Assembly (NCBI GenBank): GCA_051453625.1
Contig: JBOZIK010000001.1
Coordinates: forward strand, 29,717,871 to 29,757,524
Direction: 5' to 3'
From: Welwitschia mirabilis
Taxonomy: Eukaryota; Gnetophyta; Gnetopsida; Welwitschiales
DNA length: 39,654 bases
In this document: one piece after another, positions 19,693 through 32,243 of the stretch
Layout: every line of letters begins with the position of its first letter
Position numbering within the stretch: the first letter of the stretch is position 1
Notes under the pieces: model-generated
Seen by the model: only the letters and a program-made list of their open reading frames with translations
The model's database searches: none
What the model was told of the DNA's origin: nothing
Translations under genes and position numbers: made by a program

Positions 19693-22600
19693 TTACAAAT
19701 TCAAGTGCGCTTTGCATCTCAAGACATTTCAAACATATGCTAAATTAACTCATCCACCTTACAACCTAGCTCTAAATTATTTTATGGTAATTAAGATTTA
19801 TACATCCATATTCTACCTAAGGATACTTGCCAGAAACCTGAATTTTTAATAAAATAAGTATTAAAAGTTATAATTTTTCATCATTTTTAGAATAGAATAT
19901 TGTATTCATAGGTATTTTTCTACTTTTTATGTGATAAGATCCTAGATTTCTAATGAGATCAAATTGATGCATTATGATCCAACTTAAGGCTATTTGCAAT
20001 GACCATGATCAGTAGATCAAGATCGAGGGAGAAAATATAGAACATGAAAGATTTCTTTAACCTATTATTTTGAGAGATGTATCATAAATCGTTTTCCATC
20101 ATCATATCTCATCCACTTACTAGGTGATGATTTCAACTCATTTTTATCCTAGATGCACAACATTAAAGCTTATTAATACATTACTACCTTGAAAATTTAC
20201 ATTTTGGAAGTTGTAACATAGTTATGTCTAGTAATTTTTTAGTCAAATATGATGTTATCATATAATATTAGTTGTAAGGATTAAATGTAAATCAATTTGA
20301 AAATTTGAATTTTTCATATTTGCTAGTTAATCACCTATGGTTTTACAATGTCATTTCCTAGTGTAAATTAGCACTGTAACATCATATAACTACTCATGAT
20401 TTCTCAATGTGAATCACATGATAAAAATCATAAGTTTTGGTGACTTCTTTGCCTAAATATGATTATAGTATACTTATGAAGACCCTCCTCAATGCCAAAC
20501 CATAGATGATATTATTTTAAAGTTAATAACATGCTTTGAAATTGATATCAAGCAACTTTAAATCTTTAGAAGGAGTTTATGATTACATTCTATCTCTTAT
20601 TTCTTTACTTTTAAGTTGATATCCTTTTTATATCAGGTTTTTAAGCCTTCTCTATTCTTCGTTCTCATTTATTACTATTACATACATCCATTTTCATCTT
20701 TGAAATCCTATTGCAACTCATTTTTCATTACATTTTTTTCCATTTCTATCCATCCATAGGACATCAAAAAGGTCGTAAAGTGCATGTGAATAGAAGATGA
20801 AAGAGGAGGAGGAGGATGCACTAGATCTTGTTAAAATTTGGATTAAATACTAATGAAAAGATCTCTAACTAAATATAAAAATAATAAGTGGTCTTTTTCT
20901 ATATGTTTCTATACTTATGTTGTGCATTTTTACCCTACTTTCCTTTCAATTTAATTAGTCTTTTTATAGCATGTTGCATATTTAGTTCTAATGAAATCAT
21001 ATAACATTTAGTACCTATCATATTATTGTATAATTTCGCATGGTTAGTAACTCTATGTTAAAGAAAGCATATGTTCTTTTCCTCTTCTCTCTTCTTTTCT
21101 CCATTCTTCTTATTTCTTCAATATATTCTCTTAGGATTCCATCTTTCTTCTTAAGAAATGGATGATGAATTTTCTTTTCTCCTTTAAAATAGTATAGATT
21201 TTAGCATGTAAATGTTTAATTTCTAAATTATTAAATTAAAATTATTTATTATTGCATTAGTACTTATCTATCTCCTGCTCCTTCCTCACCCCCACATATT
21301 TTCTTAAATTAATGTATAACTATGAATTTTAGTGCTTATTTTAACCATAAACCTTTTTTTGCAACTCCAGTTGCTCTGAATGTTTGTTAGTAGATTTCTC
21401 TCTTAATTTAGGGATATTAATGTTTAAGAATTTAAAATCCAAATTTGGCCTCTGAAATTGGATTTTTGGACATTTATAATCAAAGTAGAAAATTTTCTAA
21501 ACCATAAAATCTTTATTTTTTTGATTTCTGTACATTTAATTTTGCTATCAATATTAATGCATTTTTAAAAATTAATATTTTATTTTATAGTACTTTTTAA
21601 GTACTCTTAAAATATGAAATTCATTTTTTCTTAAGTCATTTATTTTTCTTTATATTCTTAGTTAAAATAGAATTAACTGAAATTTCTTTAGATTTTTCTA
21701 GATGATTTGTTTCTTATTAGTTTTGATTAATTTTACTTAATCTTTAATATTTGGTTTATTTTAAAGCTTATTCTAAATTCTTTAAAAATTCTAAAAAATT
21801 CTAAGTCTTCTTTTTGGAGTTTTTTCTCTCCCTTTTCTTTCTTCCTTATCCTTCCTTTCTTTCTTTTGAACAAAATGTCCCAAAACTAAGTAAGTTTTAA
21901 TTTGATTGCATAACTATTTATATGTTGGCTTTTTCACTTATTGATTCATTACCTTATTTATATGTTACATCACTTGTATAACTCATTTTATGATTAGTTA
22001 AGAATTATATTCATAGCGAAATACATTAAAATTTAGTGTAAATGCTATTAGCGTTAATCAATTTACTATATTTTATCTGACTTCTAATAGTGAAATTTTC
22101 TAGAAAAATCATTCTTATATACAAAATTACTTAAGTAGTTTTGATTATATTAACCCTCTTAATCAATTTTTTGATTTACTGTCAATCTTTGGATAGATAA
22201 TAAATCTTATAAAAGATTATTTCTTTCTTATCTCTGAGGTATTTTTATTTTCACTTCTCATGAAATTTTGTCTTTTTTACACATAATTCTTAATGTTAAT
22301 TAAATGTCATGTGTTATAATTACTAGTATGTCACTTAGAGATAGTTGTCTTATCATGTAAAGTAACAATTTGTTAAAGCAATGTACAATATTTTCAAAAG
22401 AATTTATCTTAAGTATTCCATATATTTAATATTCATGTGCTTTCAGTACATATGCAATTTGATCTAGGAGATTTAATTTTCCTTAGTATGAATTATTTAT
22501 ACTTGATTTTCTTTCCTTGATTTAAATTATTATGCTAAGTATATAAATATTTTTGTGAAGGCTTAGAATGTGATCCTCTTATTTTAGAAACTAAGTTTTT

Positions 22601-22924
22601 CAATTTTTTTCATGATCCATTTATTAAATAACAAGAACATGTCAATTGATAACATTAGTCCTATGAAGAGTTATAGAAGACCAACTTATCTTAATGGCTA
22701 GGAGTAATTTATTCTTCATCTATCTTTCATTCATGATTAATATTGAGGCTTAAGATTTGTGTTAATTAAAGCATCATTCATTATCATCCATGAAAACTCT
22801 ATTATTTTTAGAATTTCAATGCCTTTAATGAGGTCTTATCTTACCATGAGATTCTAAGCCTTCTTTCTCTCTTCTTAGGTATAAGGAAATGATTATTTCA
22901 TTTAGCATTTACCATATTATGTGT

Positions 22925-22975
22925 TGTATTTACACTCTAATCTAGTATGTTATATTTATGCTCTAATCTAGTATT
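22925..22975 (+). repeat. 26-bp tandem duplication
   Basis: CTCTAATCTAGTAT occurs at 22935 and 22961, with similar T/A-rich sequence before each. Two copies only. Confidence 0.5.
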
Positions 22976-23740
22976 CTCTATAGTAGTTGCATCATTAGTG
23001 AATGCACTTTAATCTATGATTAGATTTACTTAATTTTCATCTCTAATTTAATTAATATTATTGGTTATGAATTAGTGTTTTTTAAATGTTCTTTTGTACT
23101 TATAGACTTATACCTTGAATGTGTTATAGGGTTTAGATGATTAATATTTACTAGATAATATCTGTTATATNNNNNNNNNNNNNNNNNNNNNNNNNNNNNN
23201 NNNNNNNNNNNNNNNNNNNNNNNNNNNNNNNNNNNNNNNNNNNNNNNNNNNNNNNNNNNNNNNNNNNNNNNNNNNNNNNNNNNNNNNNNNNNNNNNNNNN
23301 NNNNNNNNNNNNNNNNNNNNNNNNNNNNNNNNNNNNNNNNNNNNNNNNNNNNNNNNNNNNNNNNNNNNNNNNNNNNNNNNNNNNNNNNNNNNNNNNNNNN
23401 NNNNNNNNNNNNNNNNNNNNNNNNNNNNNNNNNNNNNNNNNNNNNNNNNNNNNNNNNNNNNNNNNNNNNNNNNNNNNNNNNNNNNNNNNNNNNNNNNNNN
23501 NNNNNNNNNNNNNNNNNNNNNNNNNNNNNNNNNNNNNNNNNNNNNNNNNNNNNNNNNNNNNNNNNNNNNNNNNNNNNNNNNNNNNNNNNNNNNNNNNNNN
23601 NNNNNNNNNNNNNNNNNNNNNNNNNNNNNNNNNNNNNNNNNNNNNNNNNNNNAGTGTTTTCCTATATTTCATTAAAAGAAAAATTCCTTCCTTGTACTTT
23701 AATTGCATTTAAAATCTATATGAGAATTATTTATTACTTA

Positions 23741-23838
23741 TTTAAGAAACTTAGTTGTATTTAAAAACTTATTTCTTACTTAGATAATATTTAAGAAACT
23801 TAGTTGTATTTAAAAAATTATTTCTTACTTAGCTAATA
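23741..23838 (+). repeat. 49-bp tandem duplication
   Basis: TTTAAGAAACTTAGTTGTAT begins at 23741 and again at 23790. The copies differ at only a few bases and share ATTTCTTACTTAG at their ends. It lies just right of a 482-N gap, so more copies may be hidden there. Confidence 0.65.
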
Positions 23839-24424
23839 TTCGCATGATGGATTATCTTCTGAAAAGTTATTCTAAATTCTTATAAGAATATATTAATTCA
23901 TTAGTTCAAATACTTTCTAAACCCTCTTTATAGTTAACATTAACCTATGGAACATTTAAGAGTTCTTGAAAAACTTTAAAAGATCTTCGTCATCTCTACT
24001 AGAGAATGATAATTAGGGTTATGTATACTATAATAAAATCCTTATTTTGTACCTTAATTACTAAGACACATCTTTCATAAATCACAATCTATTACAAAAG
24101 TCAAGGCATAGTAGTACCTCATACATCAAACATTTTAATGACTATAACAGGAAAAGGAAGTAGTATACCTCTTTCTTTTTCCTTTTTTATTTTTTCTTTT
24201 TTTTTAAAAAAAAATGTAGTATGAAGAGATTTAAAAACAAGCAACTAAGTAAAAACAAGGATAAAAAATGGAGGGATTAGACTAAGGAAATAAATCCCCC
24301 AGGGATTACCTTTTCTAGAATAATGTATGCTAGGAAAAATTATCTTCTAAAGAAATGGTAGTGAGAATGAGAAACCAAAGAAATTGTAAAAAGTGCTATG
24401 TGGCAAAGTAAATCTTAGCCTATG
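23839..24424. other. Non-coding stretch
   Basis: No gene or clear repeat seen. A T-run followed by an A-run near 24170-24220 is low-complexity sequence. Confidence 0.4.
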
Positions 24425-24580
24425 TATTAGTCTCAATGGCAATTATAGGGAGTCAGCAACCTGTGCTAATCCATGCCATGTGAGAGGATCTTTGTAAGAT
24501 CCACTTTGTGAATAATCACTAAGATTTGAACTTGACTTCTATGCAAGGATATCACCTTTAATGTGCTTGTTCTAGATCAG
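24425..24580 (-). repeat. SINE-like unit, minus strand
   Basis: On the minus strand AAGCACATTAAAGGTGATATCC (24568-24547, of which the middle fits an A box) is followed by GTTCAAATC (24531-24523), an exact B-box match. Further on, GGATCTT and AAGATCC (24486-24502) form a 7-bp hairpin with a 3-base loop. The body then runs to about 24425. Order and spacing fit a tRNA-derived SINE of about 150 bp. Confidence 0.48.
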
Positions 24581-25500
24581 CATTCCACAATTTCATTGCT
24601 ACTATGTAGATTCGATAAGGTACCTATTGCTATGACTACATGAGAAAGACTAGGATTCAAAGCAACTTACAAGGACTAACTATAAGCCTTGAAGATAATA
24701 TTGTTATGATTAAAGTATGGTTATAGATCCTATTGATTTAAAAGATCAAAATGGATTTCCTAGAGAAGTGAGAATGGTGAGAGCACTAACGATAAAGGGA
24801 TCTAGTTCATAAGAGAAAAGAAATTAAAGACTAGGCTTAAATGGAAATCTGAGATGTCAATCTAACAAGGGTTAATATGTCTAACTGGGTTAGATAAAGT
24901 GAGAAAATATATGATCCTTACAATGGTTTTTGAGGCATGGAAAGGGGAGGAGGGAGGGGTGGTAATGAGGTAACAAATGGTGGAGGAAGGAAATGGTAGC
25001 AAGGTGATTCTAAAGTCATAAATAGGCTATCATTCGAGGATAAAGAGGAAGGGAAGGCAAGTAAGATCAGGAACTCAAAAGGTAAGGGATTTTAAATCAG
25101 AGAAAATGAGAAAGAATTAGGGGTTAATTCTACCTAAGAATCCCCTATAAAGACTTCTAGATCATAAGATTTCTTAGGATTACCTAGGGATTGCTAGTTA
25201 GCCTCTCTAAGCTTCTCCCTCTAAAGTTGAGCTTCAAAATGCTTTAATTTATGCTCATCCACTATAGTATCCATTTTATTTTTCTTCATTTCCTTTTTTT
25301 ATCTTCCACTAACATCCTTCATGGCTTCTTTTCTATGGTGTTATTTATTATCGTAGACTCATACACTATGGATTTTTGGGGATGTCTTCCTGAACATGAG
25401 GTAGCCATTCTTTAATGCTCTCTACCTAATTTGAAAATGAGGAATTATTCTTATCCTTGAGTAGAGTATCATCAAAGGGCTCTTATCATTTTATGTCTTA
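24581..25500. other. Unassigned stretch, purine-rich part
   Basis: The region has a G-rich run near 24940-24965 and no intact frame. On the minus strand near 25290-25215 a short KLKHFEAQL-like helical segment can be read with stops; it may belong with the possible LINE remnant to its right. Confidence 0.3.
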
Positions 25501-25521
25501 TACCTTCTCCTTTTCATGATC

Positions 25522-25752
25522 TTAGATACTACCTAAAATGTGACTCACAAATATGCCTATAAAATCCATGTGGACCACTATGTGCAACTTGTAATAAATA
25601 ATGATGTTAAGCTTTATTTTGAGCTTAATGGCTAGTAAATATAGGATATTGATGACATTTATATCTTCTCTTGATTTAAAGGCATAGAAAAGACAGAATT
25701 GAAATCTACAGATAATAGATATCTTAGTATCTAAAGTGAAATAATACATCAA
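25522..25752 (-). pseudogene. Possible LINE ORF1-type remnant
   Basis: An open frame of 76 codons reads CRFQFCLFYAFKSREDINV then ILYLLAIKLK and HIVVHMDFIG. The spacing of aromatic and acidic residues faintly recalls the DUF4283 domain of plant non-LTR retrotransposon ORF1 proteins. Conserved tryptophans and the zinc knuckle are not seen. A chance frame is nearly as likely. Confidence 0.22.
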
Positions 25753-28700
25753 TTAGTGATGAAGTTCTAACCACAGGTCCCTAAATATGATGCATTTATG
25801 TCACAACCCATGCTTGGTTTAGACTTAAGAGGTAATTTCATTTAAGTTAATTAAATTACATGACATGATTAAACATTACAATGGATCAATTAAATTATAA
25901 CTTAGAGGCTGACCTCATAGTTATTCAAGGATATACCTCAAGAGAATTATATGATGATAGCTCACCTAAGCAACATCACATCTAATCTTAATGTTACTTA
26001 AATATCTTAATTAGAAATACATAAAATAAGTGTGTAGGTTGCAGTTAAGTGGTTAGGTACACCAACATCTAAGTAACCATGCTGACATATCCTCATCCAA
26101 AGGAGATTAGACCACATGTGGTTCTATCTTGGATCTTGTTTCCATCTTCACCAATATGCATGAGTGTAAGACAAATTAAAGTGGTCTGTATCAGTAGACA
26201 TGTGTGAAGAAATATGCATGAAAAAATGTAAGCATAATTCAAGAACTCAATATTTAACTCAATGATAGGATGGTGTCAAACTAAATCAAAATAGTACCAA
26301 ATAATATCACACACATATAAACATCTATATGCATAATAGCTCTATGTAAAAGTATAAGAGGTAATTGGTCAACAACTTTAAAGGTCATAACATCTATCCC
26401 TAATAAGGTATTCTAATGCATGAATGATGATAATACATATGCATATTAATATAAATCATATATGGGTACTTGACTATATATAGTGAATCTCTAAAGTGGT
26501 TACTTGGCCATAATCATTGAGTGGTAACCACATTTACCAAGCATAAGATACCCCTCTATTCTCCCTAGCATCTTAGTAAGAGCTAATGGAAGAAAAGCAT
26601 CATAATAGAATGTCATATAGTAAACTTATGTAAAAATGTGATTAACACACACATACATACACAAACATACATGCATGCCATTTTGGTAGATTATCTTATA
26701 GCTATTCCTTTTAGAATAAAACATAATTAATGTGATAATATGTAAATATAGTAAATGCCAAAAAGAACTAGCTCATATGCCACTACTTAAATCACTAGTC
26801 TCAATAGACTTAGCACGATAAAGTTAAAGGACAAAGATAGCTAAATAAATTCTTAATTATTTCAATGTGCGTCATAGAATAATCACTAATATTATATCAT
26901 TTTATTCACAACATAACAAACAACTACTTAAGATATTTAATTTATATGCATGATCATGTAAGAAAATACATTTAAGGATACATATCTAGAATGCATTAAG
27001 ACATACTAAAAATGACCATACTCATTAAGGAATGTGCTAAACCTGCATCACTATATAACTAAAATATGTATACATACTTACATTGAAATATGAAAACACA
27101 TACCATTATAGCAAGAGAATCCCATAACTACTTTTTTATGATGCTAACATAATATATACTTACATTGATAATAAAATAATAAAAAGGAATTCAATCATAT
27201 AATACCTTATGTACATATTTATTTACCTCTAAGAGCTAGTATAGCATAGTGAAATGTTAAATTATCTTAACCTTCTATTAGGTTTAAGTTGTTTTCCACC
27301 CTCATCATAATTTATATTATCAATATCTCATAAATCATTTTCACTTAATTGATGTTCTTATTAACTAGAATTGATATTAGCACCACAATTGTTTATCCTA
27401 ATGGTGGACCTTTCACATTAAGAGACTAGTATGTATATCAAAAGCTATTAATTGTAATTATTATTTCTCTAGTTTAAAACCTTAAAACTATTCCATTACA
27501 TATATTTATATTTTAATATGTATATCATAGAGGATTAATAATGTACATTTTTTTCCAAGATAATCTTAATATTATAAGCATACCTTACATAACCTAATGT
27601 GTATAATAAATCATACATTTAACTCCTAAAATAAAACATGTTTAAGTATGAAAATGGAAACATTATGATAGTCTAACTTGTGGTTACTCCTTCTTCATTC
27701 AAGGTATCATGGATTAGAACTTTTAGATGTTTTTGATACACTATGAGGCCTTAAGCATAATTAAAATTATTTGATTGAGTGGTCATGGTAGTTGTACATC
27801 TTTAACCTTTATAATGTATATATATTATGCATATGAGATAACGAAATATAATCTAATATAATACAATATTATGCATAAATATAATATAATATATTATAAT
27901 ATATGTGTAAAATTATGCATATGTATTATGTAATATAATACATATGTTTGGTATTTAGTACAATACTATAATATTAATAGATAATAACATAGTAATTAAC
28001 AATTGGACTACATCTATGTAACTTATTATACATGCTCGGATATTCATGATGATCACCTTTATTCAAACAATTGATTAGGTTCATATTGTGTATGACAACC
28101 CTTACTATAGTTATTTACTCTAAGACTTACTAATAAATCTAGAACCATATAATAAATCCATATTAATTTGTTAAAATTACCTATAGCAACACGATTATAG
28201 CTTGGTGATACCTTCGAGTTTTATTACTATTTTATTACCTAATTAATGAGTGGTTCAAATACCACTACATTAACAATGTATTATAATATGAAATAAGTGG
28301 TTTCATCACCAATTAATGTTTAAGGGACTTTAATCTTAACATAGTAAATAATCAAATTTGTAATCCTAGTGTAATCTTAAAGGTTTTAGACTAAGAGCTC
28401 ATTAGTTGTTTTAGTTAAATATTTTATAGATTATCTCTTGTATTATATGTTTCATCTTTAAGGTGGGAAAAAATCTTCAAAAATATATTTAATGACTATG
28501 TTGAGAGGAAACATCAATCTATGTAGTTAATAACTCATAAAGGCATCATTTACATGTAAAATACTTATGTTAAAACAAATTATTGAAAAATGTCTAAAGA
28601 GTATTTCTTGAATCTTCTCATGTAATTATATGATTTTCTTAGTTCATGAATTACTTGGTCATCAAGGGGTTGAAATGTAGAGTTAGTATTTTATTTTCTT

Positions 28701-31700
28701 ATAGTATTTGTTCTATTATAAGACTACATAAAAGGGTAATTCAAAGCCCTTATGTAATCTGAAATGTTTATGCTAAGAGCCTATTCTATACCTTAGAGTT
28801 AGGATTTGTCTATATATATGCTTATTTTAAGAAAATTTATTTGCTTTGGATATGAAATTGTTAGAAACCATTGAGCCAAAACAATTTAATTCTTCCTCTT
28901 ATTAACTTTTTATGGTATGTTGTAAAAAGGACCTCATTATAAAGTTGTTTTGGATGTCATATTCCTGTAAGATTGTAATAGGTTGCAATACTAAAAATAA
29001 TGAAATGTGGGATCAATTTTCTTTTAGAGTTATATTCTTAAATTGCATTATTCATTCCATCATGTGTAGCAAATATGAAATTAGGGTGCTAACAAAAAGA
29101 ATAACTAGAGATGAAAACCAATTTGTCCTTATAAGTGACTTTTCTAGTTATTACTAAAATTTTGATTTTGTCCAAAGAATGACTAAATAGCAATACAGAG
29201 ACTAAGCAAGAAACCCTTAATGGGCTCAGAAATTTGATAGAAGGTATTTTTAATCTAAACAAAGTCAACAAATTAAGTATGTATGCATATACAAGGAACG
29301 TTACTAAATTTAAATGTCATCCTTAATAAGAATTTAAAAACCAAACTAAATAATAAGTAAAATAAATCAAAATAATAGAAACAACCTTCCATAGAAATAC
29401 AAATAATATATAACTCTACTAAGGTAAAATGACCCTTCATATTATGGTATTCTTAGGTTAAGACACTTAAATTAATCAATGTAGCTTACATTATATCAAG
29501 AAAATTGTTAAGATCTATGATCTATCAAAAAGACTCATATACAAATCCTATTATTAAACCTTAAATAAATCCAATGCTTAACCAAACCAACAAAGAAGGT
29601 GAAAAACAAACTTTCACTTAATAGAAAACATAGATGTAAAAGGAAAAATTAGCTCTAATGCTTAACAGTAAACATTGAGTTTTGAAAATAGCCTGTTGTA
29701 TGAAGCTTATGAAAGAACAGTGAATCTGATATATAGAGTTGTAGAACTTCTTACAAGTGGGAACTGGCATAAGAAAGAATAAATGATGAAATGTAGAGGG
29801 GGAAAAAGGATTTCACCTTCATAGTAAAGCCAAGGAAAAGGATAAATGAAAAGTAATTAGAATCCCCTTTTGAACTTTAAGGTTTAAGTAACATAGTAAT
29901 GTAATAATTTTTAATACATAGGAAAGAAAGCATAGTATTCTTAAGTCATAAGGATTATGTTTCAAAGGAACTAGTAATAATTAGGGAAAAAAAAATGTTA
30001 CGCCAAGAAAATTTGAAAGAATAGATTATACAAAGACATCAAAACCAATGATAAATTCCCTATATCAAATTAAAACTATACATACAGTAATAAAAAAAAT
30101 AATAGATCAATCATACACTCATTCTCATAAAATACTTTCATTCTAGCTTTGTTTTATATTAATTGATAACTATAATTCTTTTTGTTCCATGAACAATTTC
30201 TCTTTGAAAATGTTTTCCCAACCACGTAGAGTTTGAAAGTTTTTTTAACTACAAATGATACAAAATAACCTTAAAAGAAAGAACCAATAAAGTTTTAAGG
30301 TGAAATTTCCTCCAAAATAGGATAGGTTTTGTTGAAGAATTTCCAGTTCCCTTCTATTATTCGTTGAGGATTTTTTTCTCAATGCTTTTTTTAACTTGAT
30401 GAATATTGATATCTTCATAATAATAGATAATTAATGCCTCATAATAACTAATGTTTTGATAGCATGTGTAAGGTCTCCACTTTGCACATCCCAACATAGT
30501 ATGTGTCATTGCCCTCATTGTAACCATGATATACAATGCTCTGAATAATGTACTAGCTAAGGTGTTACAATTTAATCCATTTCTTGGTTTTGATGGGTTT
30601 TTAATATCTACTACAGAATTTTTTCATCTAGTTTGGATTATATCTTCCTTACTAAATGACTCTCTTCCCTTTCCTCTTTAGTCAAGTCACTTTTACTACT
30701 AGTTCTTTTATAAGAATAATGTTGTGGCATTTCACTATGACTGTCTTACATTCCAAGTATGAATTACTTGGCTTATTCATTTCCAAAAGTAGCCATAGTT
30801 ATAGGGAGTACTGCACCTAGATCTTCTCCATATTTCGATGCACCTTTAAGTTTTTCACCTCTACATGTAAATGGGGTTTATGTTGAACAGTATAGCACAC
30901 TACAAAAAAACTCATAGTAAAATTTTAGACTTCTATGAAGTAATTGTCGATAGAAATGTCTTGAATGAAGAGAAGAGGTAATCCTTCATTAAATACTCAT
31001 ATATTTCACTCTAACTACATCCTCTAAAATATGTCTAACCAAAGTACTACATCATTTGATTAGAAGGAGGAGGCCACATTACTTATGAGTTTATTTTACA
31101 CTTGATAATGATTTAGCTATCTATACTTATTCATGTAATGAGTTATCCCCATATAAAAGTACACTCTATAAATATATGCCATATATATTCAAAATTATAA
31201 CAGCTTAGAATACAATGAGATGTCAAATCAAAACCTTTTCTTACAAGTACATCTTGAGTTAGCAGACTTTGGTATGTAATTATACAATTAAAAAATTTGA
31301 ATTTAGTATAACATTAGAGGTTCTATAAAGTCTTCCACATTAGGTTTTAATCATGTAAGTTATTCAAATGCCAATAAATCTAGTTTGATTCTTGATTATT
31401 CATGAAAGTGAATTGGTCTTAGCTACCCTTTTCTAGGGGCAAATGTTTAGATAGGATTTTTATAAGCACTTCTATTTTTCATTTTCTATTTTTCTAGAGT
31501 ATGCTCCCTATACAAGAACTATCTTCCTTCACTCCAAAAGTTCTTAATCTTTATCCAGCCATTCATCATTAAAATTTTTTAAAGTTTAGAGATCTTTTGC
31601 TTCATCACTTTGGTAGACCTCTTATAGATCAAGATGTCTCCTACTAGTATTCATCTTGCCTAAAATTCTAGATGCGTAATGATCATAGCTAAGTCCATTC

Positions 31701-32243
31701 TTTCTTAGTTATTTTTTGTATAGTTGATTAATTAAAGAGTTCTTTTAGATACTTCCATATTTATAGTACATGCATCTCACCCATGCCTTCTCTACTTCTG
31801 GAAGAAGTATAACAAGAAGGGATGAGGAGCTAGAATATTAAGAAACGAAATGCAAGCTAATATAATTTCACAAATTCATTAAACATAAATGATATAATGT
31901 AATATCAATAATAAATGATTAGATCTATAAGAGAGGAATCTAATCTCTTAGTAATAGGAAATAGTAAAACAACTAATGAAAAATAATCCATGGCATTTAG
32001 GGCATATGCCTTATGCTTTTATTTAATTTCAATAATACATAATAAAACTCTTTAAATATTTCCTTCATGTAAAGGCTGGAGCTTAAAAAGCCTTAACATG
32101 AAAGTTAAATCACACTGAGTAGGCACTAATTAAGCATAAAGCTGAAGTACTAAGTTAAACAACACTGAAACACTAGAATTGAGACTATCAACAACCATCA
32201 AAGTGGTGATGATATTGTATGGGAAAATACTAATGTTGATGCC
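25753..32243. other. Long gene-free A+T-rich stretch
   Basis: No recognisable protein domain was found. Words that look like LTR starts occur at 25799 (TGTCACAACCC, plus) and 30574 (TGTAACACC, minus), and TATA words at 31166-31183, but none has a matching end, tract or primer site. Short frames such as 28912-29157 and 29271-29089 overlap on opposite strands and match nothing known to me. Old, fragmented LTR retrotransposons are the likely origin. Confidence 0.45.
27838..27955. repeat. AT-rich low-complexity tract
   Basis: The words AATATAAT, ATTATGCAT and TATAATA repeat here with few other bases. It is low-complexity DNA, with no promoter role shown. Confidence 0.6.

Larger units (their letters stand above)
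18476..23170. other. Long A+T-rich non-coding stretch
   Basis: No open frame with recognisable protein motifs was found on either strand. The stretch holds poly-T and poly-pyrimidine runs (for example 21080-21130 and 21826-21868), a 12-bp inverted repeat at 19662-19692, and a 26-bp duplication at 22925-22975. It may be very old decayed repeats or intergenic DNA. Confidence 0.5.

Noticed and set aside
25799-25850. TGTCACAACCC as a possible start of a plus-strand LTR
   Set aside because: No purine tract precedes it and no matching GTGACA end, promoter or primer site was found within 2 kb.
28912-29271. Two overlapping frames on opposite strands
   Set aside because: Neither shows a domain, start context or intron signals; chance in A+T-rich DNA.
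30480-30574. TGTAACACC on the minus strand as a possible LTR start
   Set aside because: The wording is LTR-like, but no end, tract or coding region of an element lies around it; kept only as a hint of an old fragment.
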